Origin: Symbiodinium natans
Lineage: Eukaryota > Sar > Dinophyceae > Suessiales > Symbiodiniaceae
Length of the DNA: 64,000 bases
Assembly: GCA_905221605.1 (NCBI GenBank)
Contig: CAJNDS010002518.1
Coordinates: forward strand, 1 to 64,000
Reading direction: 5' to 3'
Part shown: in pieces, positions 21,011 through 30,890 of the stretch
Position numbering within the stretch: position 1 is the stretch's first letter
How the letters are laid out: each line of letters opens with the position of its first letter
The notes under the pieces: model-generated
Seen by the model: only the letters and a program-made list of their open reading frames with translations
Told to the model about the DNA's origin: nothing
The model's database searches: none
Made by a program: the position numbers and the translations under genes

Positions 21011-24000
21011 TGGGAGGATGCAACTTCCTCGGTTGCGTTGCTTCAGCTGCCAGTGCCTTCAGGGATTTTGCACAGGGGTCTGCTTGCTGCAACTTGGGCT
21101 GTCGCTTGCACCTGAAAGAGGCTGCGGATGGCATTGGTTGGCTCGGACTTGAACTGCACCTTGCACCTGGGGTCCTTTTAAAACTGCATGCAACTGAAAG
21201 TTTTTGCAAAACATTTTTGGTCTTCAAGGACAACTGTCCACTACAACCTTATTGTCTGTTCCCGACCAGTTTTAAAACATTCTGTGTACCCTATGTTGGA
21301 GCCAATGCGCTTTTTGCAGGGCCTGGAGGTGGCCTCGTTGCTCTTGCGAGCCTGCTTTTCCTGCAGGAAGACCTTATACACTGGGTGCTGATTTTCCCCA
21401 ATGGCAGTAAGGACCTTTTTCAACCCTGCTCAGGAACTCTTCGGCCTTTTTGCTGCAATGGTCCTGGTACTGACTGGCTGCCCGAGTATCAGGGTGGGCC
21501 AGCTCGCCACTTTTTCCCACACAGCTTATCCGCCAGGTCATTGACCTGCTGTCTCTCCGAGTTTTCCGCACCCACCTTCTAGAGGAACTCCTCCTCTGAA
21601 ACATGGGACGGAACCCATTTCATTTTGAGGCGGTTGACATCTGTGGCTTGCAGCCCCCACCAGATGTCACCGTGGGTTTTCCCGGTTTTGGGCTGCGGAC
21701 TCGTTTCGGGACACCAAGGCAGTCTAGTGTCGTGTCAATAGGGCCTTCGGTATAACGGGCCAGCTGCAAAACTGCATACATTTCACCCCGAAAAACCGTC
21801 TGTGGCCCAGGGTTGGCCGACGATAGCTCCGACCTGGACATAGTCTTGGCCCTGTCTCTTGCAGGCCACCACTGCGTAGGCTACCTTCCGGAGTCGCGGG
21901 TCCGCCGTGAAGGGGCCACCACTAGCATCTGTGCCATAAACAAGCTCTGGGTCACTGAGGGGCTCTTTGTCAGCCCATATGCCCAAAAAGATGGGATTGT
22001 CTTCCTGAGGAGGTGGTACCTGCCATTCAGGTTTGGGCGGGAGGCCCCTGGTCCACAGCGATCTCGGGCCTTGGGCCCTGCCTTCTTGGAACCATGTTGG
22101 CGGGCTTCCCACCAAGCACAATCCAGGAGCACATGCTCCCAGTCCGCTTCCTGGTGGCACCGGGGGCACACTTTGACAGCAGAGTTCTGGCTGCACACCA
22201 GGGCACCCTGCCAAACACACCTCAGGGCAGCTGCTTTCGTGGTTCGCCCTTCTTTCTTAAAACCCCCCAACAGTTTCCTCCCTACTGTCCAGTCGATTCC
22301 CCCCTTTAGCTCAGGAGCAGCGAGGCCGGTGGCGATGCGGCGGTCTACTTCTTCCTGATAAGTTTGCTGGAGGAGGTCAAGGACACGACACTCCTGCTGT
22401 GGGGTGTGCATGGTGTGCCTGGTGCCCTGGGTGTCCAGCCACTCATCACTGTCTCTAGGCTGCCAACCCAGGTCAAGCAGGTATGCAACTGTAGCTGCAA
22501 GAGGGCCCTTAACCATTTGCCACCGGCTGCTGGCTCCTTCCAGTTTGTGGACTGTAAGGACGGAGGCAACCCCTCCTCTGAAGAGGCGAACCTTGCCGGC
22601 ACACCCGGGACTCTCAGTTGTTTCAACTTCTTCTGCCGTTGGCCCGCTTTGTGCCTGCGGGCTCTTTGCACCTTGACCCTCCGGACCCGACCCAGGGCAC
22701 AGTCCAGGCCTAAATCCTTCATGCTATCACAGATAGCCGGGTCCCCATCTTTGCGCAGCTTCTGTAGCTCCCTTCTGGCTTCTGCAGTGGTGCACAGGAA
22801 GCCTGTCTTCTTCAGGGACAAACGGAGGTCGCTACCTTCCAGAAGCCGGCGAAGGGTTTTGTAACCTTCATAGACCGCAAACGCTGCCTGCTCAGGATAT
22901 CGTGCTTCGAAATCCGCTCCGATGTCATCCACCCAGGTGTCTAAGGCGATGATACTGCGGAGCTGAGCGGCTTCTTGCATTATTGGCTGGAGGTAAACCC
23001 TGGCCATCATTGTTGCGAACGGGCACCCGGCTAGGATGCCCCTCGCAGGGAGGATCCCCTCCGAAAGGAGATCCTCTGCCACGAGATATCTCGTTCCCCG
23101 GTAGACTTGCATGACCAGGAGGGCTATAGCTGGCGGGAAGCCGGTCGCCACTATCCGCTCCTCCAATTTGGTCCAATTTACACTGTCATAGAAAGTCTGC
23201 AGGTCCAACAGGACCGCACAGGCATGTTTGTTAGCTGCGCGGCTAACCTCTCCTCTCAGGAGTCTCTGCATGCCTGTTTCTAGACAAGTGTTACCCGGGG
23301 AGGCTTTATCCCATGAGAACCTCTCTGCAGTATCTCGCATCCATTTCTTGACGACCTGTGCTCTGCAGAAGCACCAAAGCCGATAGGTGATGGATGTGAG
23401 GGTTATGGGCCTTTCTATTTCAGCGTTTTTGGGCAGGAGTGCCACATGGTGCGCCTGCCAGTGCTGTGGCGCCACTCCTGTGGTTTCAGCCAAGTTCAGG
23501 ACTTGGGTGAGCTGCTCATAGGCCGGTCCAGGGAGGTTTTTGAGGGCAGCATAGGTGAGCCCATCAAGACCTCCTGCCTTGTCGGTGACATTCTTGAGGA
23601 TGGCCTCGAGCACCTCTGCTGTTATTTTGAACAGCGGGGAGGCTTTTGCGGCATCCAGCAGGGTCTGGCCAATCGGGGGGGAACATTCTACCTCTCCCCA
23701 AATTGCGACCCACTGCTTCCTCCTGGCTCCTGGGCGCTCTTCGCCTGGGAGGTTTTGGAAGGGCCGATCTAGGACTCTCTCACTCTTCTTGAGAGAACTA
23801 TAGAGAGGTCTCATCCCTTTCGCTAATCCCGCTTGGAGCCAGTCCTTGTACTGGGCCTGCTGCTCCTTGGCTCTCTGCATCTGGAGGGCCGCCTCCTTGT
23901 GCCTGGCAACAACACTCAAAGACCGCCACTGTGGTGCTGTTGCTGCACATTGCTGGTACAGTTCAGTGAGGAAGGCAGTACCTTCAGCAATGTCTTGACA

Positions 24001-25849
24001 GGCTTGGAGGGTGCCTAGGTCCGGTAGGTGCTGCTGGGAAGCGGGCACTTCCTCCAGGATTCTGGCCATTCGTGCCCACCAGCCCACTTCAGAGCCTTTG
24101 GGGGCAGTGGAAGGTCGCTGCAAGACTAAGGGTCCCCATTGGGCCTGCACACACCAACCTCTGCCAGTCCTCGGTGCTTCGTGGCAGTGCTCCAGGCTGG
24201 CCGCCCAGGTCGCCAGCTGCCAGGTGCTCTGGTCCTCTTGGGCACAGGTCCTGTCCATTATGGCGAAATGGGAGGGTTGGACCTCTTGCCATTCTTGGTT
24301 TTTGAGGTCTGCTGTGAGTTTCGGGAACTGGGGAAGCTTCCAGGACTTCCATTCGCTGGCACCATCCTTGACTTTGAGGTGCAAGGCTGCATGTGGTTTC
24401 CACGGGACTGCCCAGGTCACAGACAGATCCACCAGGGCTTCCAGCTCCTACTCACAACCCCAAAGTCCAGTTCCGCCCCATGGTTGCATGTAGCCTCTCC
24501 AGTGGCTACCATCCTCCCTCTCATCACCTGAATCAGTGCTGTGTCCTGAACTTCGGTCGGGTCCAGGTTCCAATCTCCCAGGATGATCCAGGGTTCCGGG
24601 AGGGTTCTTACGAAAGCCACCAGAGAGGATAGCACCTCTGCATTTGTGGGACCATTTAGGCCTTCCGTGTCCCTCAGGTAGAGGGACACAATCGTGTAGT
24701 CCCACCGTCTTTGTCTCAGACCCACAGCTGTGTAGCCTGCCCCTTTGCATTGGTAGGTGGCTTTTTGCCACACTCCGCTGTTTTTGGGGAGGCACAAGCA
24801 GTGCCCCCCAGCCTTGTGCCCTTGTCCGACAGGGAGGCCGGCTCAGCATAGAGATCCCATCCTAGGGATTGCAGTGTGGCTCTCCTGCCATGCAGCAGTT
24901 CCGGTGTGAGGTGGGTTTCCTGCAGACACACCACCTTGGCTTTGGAGGAGGTCACCCACTCCAGTGCCCCGTTGTTGAAACTGGTGACATTGGCGCTCAT
25001 GATACTTAGATACTGGTCAGGCGAGGCGGAAGGTTTAACCTTCTCATGGCTGGGCTCTTCTGAGTCGGTGCCCTCGCTGTGGGTAGGGTCTTCCTCTCGT
25101 TCCTGCTGACCCAGCACCTGTTCCGGTGTCAGGGACTCTTCCTTCTTTGGGAGCTCAGAGGCTATCACCTCCTTTGCTTGTTGAATGGCTTTCCCGGTGA
25201 CATCCTCTCCTTGCTCTAGGGCATGCAGGACCATCCTGCACCAACCCCAGGCCAGGGAGTCCTCCGCCATCACCTCCTCTTGGGCTTCGATGAAGCTTAA
25301 AAGGGTGGCTTCCTTCGCCTGAAAGGGGCTCGCTCGATCTTCCAGGAGGTTGACCACCTCCTGCCATGTCATCGCCGAACCCAAATCATCTGGGCTGCCG
25401 AGGGAAGGTATCACCTTCTGGGCTTCATCATTGCATTGTGGCGGGGAGGCGCCTTGGGTAACCAGAGGGTGCCCATCAGGGTTCACCTCCCACGATGACT
25501 TCATTTGTTCGCCTTCTGCTGGTGCCTCATCATCTGTAAGGTCCAGCTTGAAAAACTTTGGCCCTGTGATCGGAACGCTTTCTGGCGACTCCTTTCCAGG
25601 CCGACAAAAGTGGCTGGGCTTCTGCCAGCCTTGTTCACAACCACTGCTATCTGCAGTAGGTTGTTTCCCCAAGGCCTCCCTCAATCTTTTCCCATGTAGA
25701 TTGATGTGAGCACCTCGCTTGTAATATTCAGCACACGCAACTAGGAACTGCTGAGCAGTTCGCAGCATGTGTTCCAGCCCTGGGCTGGCGTCGCACATTG
25801 GCTCTGTGGGGCCCTTGCTTTGGGGCTCCAGGCCCCACACGCCGAGTCC
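20892..25849 (-). pseudogene. LINE copy 1 ORF2: APE, RT, finger, RNase H, broken
   Basis: In order along the minus strand: a Glu-rich linker then APE start (SIMSANVTSFNNG, CLQETHL) in 25840-24716; after a frameshift, the APE core WIILGDWNLDP in 24797-24417; after another, a 695-codon frame (24432-22345) with RT motifs DKAGGLDGLT, motif A LLDLQTFYDSV, motif B AGCPFA and motif C WVDD; then a CCHC-like finger (CPRCHQEADWEHVLLDC) in 22516-21881; then RNase H pieces (YGTDASGG, FRGEMYAVLQLA) down to about 21640; then a C-terminal remnant. A segment between two GTAAGG copies is missing near 22555 and about 210 bp is missing near 21285 compared with copy 2. It encoded nicking, reverse transcription and RNA removal, but cannot do so now. 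Confidence 0.9.
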
Positions 25850-26710
25850 CTAGGCCACCGGGCCAAACCCCGGCGGGGCATTGGCATTTCCGGGAGGCAT
25901 CCCCTCCTGGGTTTGCTCCTCAAGGCCCGGAGGGGTGGGGCCCTCCTGTGTGCGACGCCTCTTTGCTTCTCTCTCCGCTTTGATTTCATGGAGCTTCTTC
26001 TCTTGCTCCTCGTTGAGGCTTACCCCCAGTTCATGGAGGATGCTGTCGACCTCCATGTCCGCAGCGGATTCGCAGAAGACTTTCTCTTTGAGCAGGCCTG
26101 AGCTTGCTTCGACTGCCTTCTGTGCCCTCTCAGCCTGCTCATTCAGCACGATCATTTCTTGTAGAAGCTGCCTTAATGACTCCTTCGCCATGTCGATGCG
26201 CTTCTGCAGGCCAATCTTTTGATCAGCAATGTGCTTGAGCTTGCCAGCTGCGCTCTGCCAGCTCTGGCTGGCCTGGCTCGCAGCTTGGGAGGGCGTCACC
26301 TCCTGGCTGGCCTTGAGGCCTTTCAGGTAGGCTTTGACCTCCTCCGGCACAGGTCTGTGAGGTCGTCCACCTCTTCTTTGACCTGTGCCTTGGGTGGTCT
26401 GTACCCTGCCTCCTGGAGGTTCTTTTGCACCTCTTCAGGCACATTGTCCCATGCCACTCCTAGGGCTTGCAGGACCTTGTTCAGCAGTGGTGTCTTCGGA
26501 GGCTTGGGCTTCTTTGGCGGCTGCCAGTAAGCTGCCTCAGCCACTGTGGGCCATTGTGGCTTCCACTGGCTCCAGTTCTGTCTCGCCTGTCGAATGCTGT
26601 TTGCCCAGGGCGTTCTGCATTTCTTGCAGTGCATGTGCGGCTGAGCCTTGTCCGCCCAAATCCATCCTGTGCAGCTTTTGCCACTGCAACAGATGTACTC
26701 GCGGGGGGCC
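25850..26710 (-). pseudogene. LINE copy 1 ORF1, Zn-binding and coiled coil, frameshifted
   Basis: This is the counterpart of the intact ORF1 at 41822-42706. The N-terminus carries Cys pairs (CCSGKSC and CKKC), and the C-terminal half is a Gln/Glu/Lys-rich probable coiled coil. A 22-bp loss near 26345, between two GGCA copies present in the longer version, shifts the frame, so the two halves lie in different frames (26739-26323 and 26350-25850). It ends in TAG at 25850-25852, in the same frame as the start of ORF2. Confidence 0.85.
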
Positions 26711-26826
26711 ATGGCTAAGAGGAAGGCACCTCTGGGCAAACTGTCCTAGGCTGGCTACCAGGCTAGGAAGGCTGAGACCTCCGAAACTTCCCTCAGGCTA
26801 CTCCTTGGGCCGAAAACTTGAGCCAA

Positions 26827-28558
26827 CCTGGGTTCAACCCAGGTTCAACCCAGGTTCAATTTTTCTCCGAGTTGAGCTTGGTTTGCGAGTCCACCGTCTT
26901 GGTGTTTGGGACCGGAGTCCGTACTGCTAAGTACCACTACACTATTTTGAGCAGCAGAGGCTAACTGTACAGGTAAAGCCTTCTGCTACTAGTGCCACTA
27001 CTGAGGGTGGGACCTCAAGCCTATGAGGTCATTGCCTCAGCCTCTCACTAGAGGGTGGCACCTCTCGCTGCTGCTAAGCTCCTCCTCCCAGTACTGAGTG
27101 AGAGGGTAGCCCCTAACTGTGGGTGCGGATTGCCCATGTCCGCTTGCAAACTACCCTTCTCCCCTTTCCTGTCAGTAGGAGGGCATCCCTCCTGGTGCAC
27201 AGCAAGGCATATACATTCTGCACTCAGAACCTGCGACCCCTCGGCCACAGGCACCAATTACCTGTACAAATTGGTTTGGCCCAGCTACAGGGTTGTCCGC
27301 CTGCTTCAGCTGAGAGGAAAGAACTGCCGTAACTGCTCAGCCTGCAGCCCTGTGGGCCCTGGGCAGTGAAGCCCGCCACTTCACAGCCCGAGGGTGCCAC
27401 CTCCACACTCCTGGCGTCTGGCACTCCAGGACACTGTGTGGAGGGTTCCAGAAAGCACCTCCTGAAAACAACCCTGCGCGAGGGTGGATGGGACCACCTG
27501 GACAAGGCTTATGTCTACAGGCTTGGGGACACTGCACCCCTCAACTTGGTATATTTGGCGCAGGGTCGACGCCTCCCCTCAACAAGGCGCGGGGACCACG
27601 CTTTCCCCTCAATTCCCCCATGCACGAAGTGCACTGGCGCGGGGAAACACGCCAGGCAGAAGCCAAACCCATAAACATAAACCTCAGGCAGCGCCTAAGG
27701 CGGAATCTTGCCTCTGGTAGCTATCCCACTCTCAAGCACTCCCGCCAGTGTGGATTTACTGTAGATGAGTCCTAGGCAAGGCCAAGGTGGACAAACTAAA
27801 GCTCCTGACACTAAGCTTGGTAGGACTGGGCATACCCCAGCATGACAAAGGTCAGGAGCGCCTTATACCACTCATCTCAAAGAGGATAAAACCTCTGGCT
27901 GTGTGAGTCACGAAAGAGCCCGCCAGATCTATCTCACACTTCAAGCCAATGTTGAACTGGTTAGCAGCCAGTGTAGGCGATAGCCCGTTACAAGCCACAG
28001 ACAATGTAGCAGGCTTCCAGAAGGGGGCATGTGCTTTCGGCCTGCTGGCCACTGCGTCACGTTCCGTAATCGCCACTGCAGACTCCCAAACTTCCAGCTT
28101 CCTAACTCCAGCTCTCCAGGGATTGCAAGCGGTGGCAACAGGCTGTACAGACCAGTTGCTCAAGTTCGCCGCAGCTCCGGCTTTCACTCTCTTACTAACC
28201 GTGCCTTGCGGTCCCCCCCGAGCATACTGGGCTGATCCCTGCCCGCCGGCCCTTGCCCCTATCTGTTCGGGTCAGAGGGTCTGCACCTCTCTGCTGCCTC
28301 GGTGCCACTTGGCCACGAGGCCCATGGAAGGCATCCCTGTTTGGCACGCTCGCTGAAACTCTGCTCCAGGGACTGGGCATCGCGGAAGTGCCCTGCCCTG
28401 GTAGTTCGCTCCAGTCGAAGGATGCACCTTCCCTCTCGGCTCACCTCTGAGGTTATGATAGCCAGGCTATTCCTCTTAGAGGGTGGGCTCCATGGCATCT
28501 AGGCAGCTACCCTACCTGAAAACTGCCTACCACTTGCCTTCTCACTCGAGCCGAGAGC
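26827..28558 (-). mobile_element. ~1.7-kb element with LINE-type 3' tail
   Basis: It lies between the two LINE copies. Its minus-strand 3' end (26930-26827) matches the LINE 3' end: CCAAACACCAAG, CTCAACTCGGA, an A-rich run, then TTGAACCTGGG repeats. Its body (26931-28558) is unlike the LINE, holds only short open frames and has many AGAGGGT-type short inverted motifs. It may be a non-autonomous element using the LINE machinery or a diverged, truncated LINE. A TTGGCTCAAG 10-mer borders it on its 5' side (28568-28559). Confidence 0.5.
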
Positions 28559-28731
28559 CTTGAGCCAACCCAGGTTCAATTTTTTTTCCGAGTTGAGCGA
28601 ACTAGTGCGAACCACCTCCTTGGTGTTTGGGTTGTGAAAACCGTGCCTCTGTACTGGCACATCTGATGGCCCTCTTGGCCCTATGGTACAGGGGGAGGAA
28701 CAACACCTCCTCCTAAGCTACCATCCTCTTT

Positions 28732-29041
28732 GGGATGCTACCAGAGGTTGTACCTCATGAGAGGAATGAACCTCCTGGCAAAACGTTCCTCAGGGTTTCT
28801 GGTGCACTGGGTGCAAACCGTGAGAGGAAATCGGCCAGGGGTGTGTTCTCTGGCAGCGAGGATGAACCTCAGCTTATCATCCTCTTTGGGATGCTACCAG
28901 AGGCTGATACCTCATGAGAGGTTAGGAACCTCCTGACAAAGGGTCCCTCAAGGCCTTTGGTGCACCCTGTGCAGGCTGTTAGAGGGAGGCGGTCAGGGGT
29001 GGTTTCTCTGGTAGCGAGGATGACCTTCACTTTATCCTCAC
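28732..29041. repeat. Two-unit ~150-bp repeat in LINE 3' UTR (copy 2)
   Basis: Units start at about 28732 and 28888 and are orthologous to the pair at 20711 and 20861. Confidence 0.7.
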
Positions 29042-29068
29042 TGGGAGGATGCAACCTCCTAGGTTTGT

Positions 29069-30222
29069 TCAGCTGCCGGTGCCTTCAGGGATTTTGCACA
29101 GGGGGTCTGCTGCAACTTGGGCTGTCCCTTGCACCTGCTGAAAGAGGCTGCGGATGGCATTGGTTGGCTCGGGCTTAAACTGCGCCTTGCACCTGGGGTC
29201 CTTTTTAAAACTGCATGCAACTGAAAGTTTTTGCGAAACATTTTTAGTCTTCAAGGACAACTGTCCACCACAACCTTCGCAGACCCACAGTTGTCTGTTC
29301 CCTAGCAGTTTTAAAACATGTGTAACATGTACCCCTTCAACCGTCACTCTGCCTTGGTGTGTGCATTGGTGCGCTGCCAGTGCTTCCAAGGTTTTGCGGT
29401 TCTTTGTGTGCAGGAGTTTAAGTTGACACTGAGCACACCGGAGGTTGAGACCTTCCCATTCCCACGCATGCACAGGTTTGGTCCGGACCAGCTCCTGGAA
29501 CCATTCCTGTTGGGTGGTGATGTGGCCTCTCCCTATGTTGGAGCCAATGCGCTTTTTGCAGGGCCTGGAGGTGGCCTCGTTGCTCTTGCGAGCCTGCTTT
29601 TCCTGCAGGAAGACCTTATACACTGGGTGCTGATTTTCCCCAATGGCAGTAAGGATCTTTTCCGCCCTGCTCGCCAGGAATTCTTGTGCTTTTTGGCTGC
29701 AATGGTCCTGGTACTGACTGGCTGTCCGGACATCAGGGTGGGCCAGCTCAGCTGCTTTTCCCCACACAGCTTGTCCGCCAGGTCATTGACCTGCTGTCTC
29801 CACGAGTTGTCCGCACCCACCTTCCGGAGGAACTCCTCCTCTGAAACATGGGATGGAACCCATTTCATTTTGGGGCGGTTGGCATCTGTGGTTTGCAGCT
29901 CCCACCAGATGTCACCGTGGGTCTTGCCCGGCTTTGGGCTGCGGACTCGTTTCGGGACACCAAGGCAGTCTAGCGTCGTGTCAATAGGGCCTTCGGTATA
30001 ACGGGCCAGCTGCAAAACGGCATACAGCTCCCCCCGAAAAACCGTCTGTGGTCCAGGGACTTGGCCGACGATAGCTCCGACCTGGACATAGTCTTGGCCC
30101 TGTTTCTTGCAGGCCACCACTGCGTAGGCTACCTTCCGGAGTCGTGGGTCCGCCGTGAAGGGGCCACCACTAGCATCTGTGCCATAAACAAGCTCTGGGT
30201 CGCTGAGGGGCTCTTTGTCAGC
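29069..30222 (-). pseudogene. LINE copy 2 RNase H and C-terminal Cys modules
   Basis: Two overlapping frames (30120-29533 and 29767-29069). RNase H landmarks: the first Asp region continues from the LTR insertion point, FRGELYAVLQLA carries the Glu, TTLDCLGV an Asp, and KWVPSHVS / NDLADKL the last residues. After a frameshift near 29600-29760, a C-terminal region has two Cys/His groups (CAQCQ with HQCTH, and CEGCGG). Copy 1 lacks most of that Cys part. RNase H should remove template RNA during reverse transcription. Confidence 0.8.
30218..30222. repeat. Target-site duplication TCAGC (left)
   Basis: The same five bases follow the other LTR at 37064-37068. The uninterrupted LINE copy 1 has a single TCAGC at the equivalent place (about 21970), which confirms the insertion point. 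Confidence 0.93.
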
Positions 30223-30356
30223 TGAAAATGTTTTGGACTCTCAAAGACGCCTGCGGATGCAACTCGATCTCAAAGTGAAACATGTGAGTGCATGAAATAC
30301 TGCAAACCAAATCACATGATAAAATGGGGACTTTCGATACGGCAAAATGTTCAACA
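30223..30356 (-). repeat. 3' LTR (134 bp)
   Basis: Direct repeat of 36930-37063 with no difference seen by eye. On the minus strand it begins TGTTGAACATTTTGCC and ends CATTTTCA. The short length is unusual but within the range for copia-type elements. Confidence 0.95.
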
Positions 30357-30365
30357 CCCCGCCTC
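30357..30365 (-). promoter_or_regulatory. Polypurine tract
   Basis: GAGGCGGGG lies directly before the 3' LTR on the minus strand, where plus-strand DNA synthesis would be primed. Confidence 0.65.
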
Positions 30366-30890
30366 GATGCTGCATTGAGCTGGCGGAATGCTTGCTTCGC
30401 CTACTTCACATTTGCCGATGCCCCACAGGAAACAACAACATACTTAGTTCAGGATTGCACTCCAAAAGTGTTGGCGTCTTCTAAGCTCTGCCTCAAAGGT
30501 CTTTGGCTTAGCTACAACTACGCAGCACTGTACAGCTACGGCCTATGCAGAATCTCTTCCCACCGGCTGGTAAGGACAGAGATGTAGATGCTTGTATGGC
30601 CCAAGCGCAAGCACACAAGGTCTTTTCAAGATCTCGTCTAAGATTGAGATGGCCTAGTTACCATCAGGGCACGATTGCCCTCTGCGGGTTCAGGGTGCTC
30701 CACACCCATCCAGATAGATGCCTGTCGTAAAGGATTGACGCCAAATTGGTGTGGCAAGTTGTGGTGACGTTACAGAACACAAGGACTGGCAAGTGAAGTT
30801 TCATGAGCATCACAAGCTATGTACACGAAGTTATATACATGCGACCACTGCGCAGCATCATGAACATTTCCAAGTGGAAACTGCATTGTC

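Larger units (their letters stand above)
20515..26826 (-). mobile_element. LINE copy 1 (APE-type non-LTR retrotransposon, degenerate)
   Basis: Read on the minus strand: a 5' leader beginning TTGGCTCAAG (26826-26817), ORF1 (from 26710), an in-frame TAG (25850-25852), ORF2 with APE endonuclease, RT, CCHC-like finger and RNase H, a 3' UTR with a duplicated ~150-bp unit, and a tail of 11-bp repeats TTGAACCCAGG at 20515-20570 after an A-rich run. It matches copy 2 closely throughout. Frameshifts and several deletions relative to copy 2 make it inactive. RT plus APE plus RNase H suggests the I/R1/Tad-like part of the LINE tree; the clade is not determined. Confidence 0.9.

Noticed and set aside
22364-22864. 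Plus-strand open frames across the LINE copies
   Set aside because: They are antisense shadows of the RT and RNase H regions.
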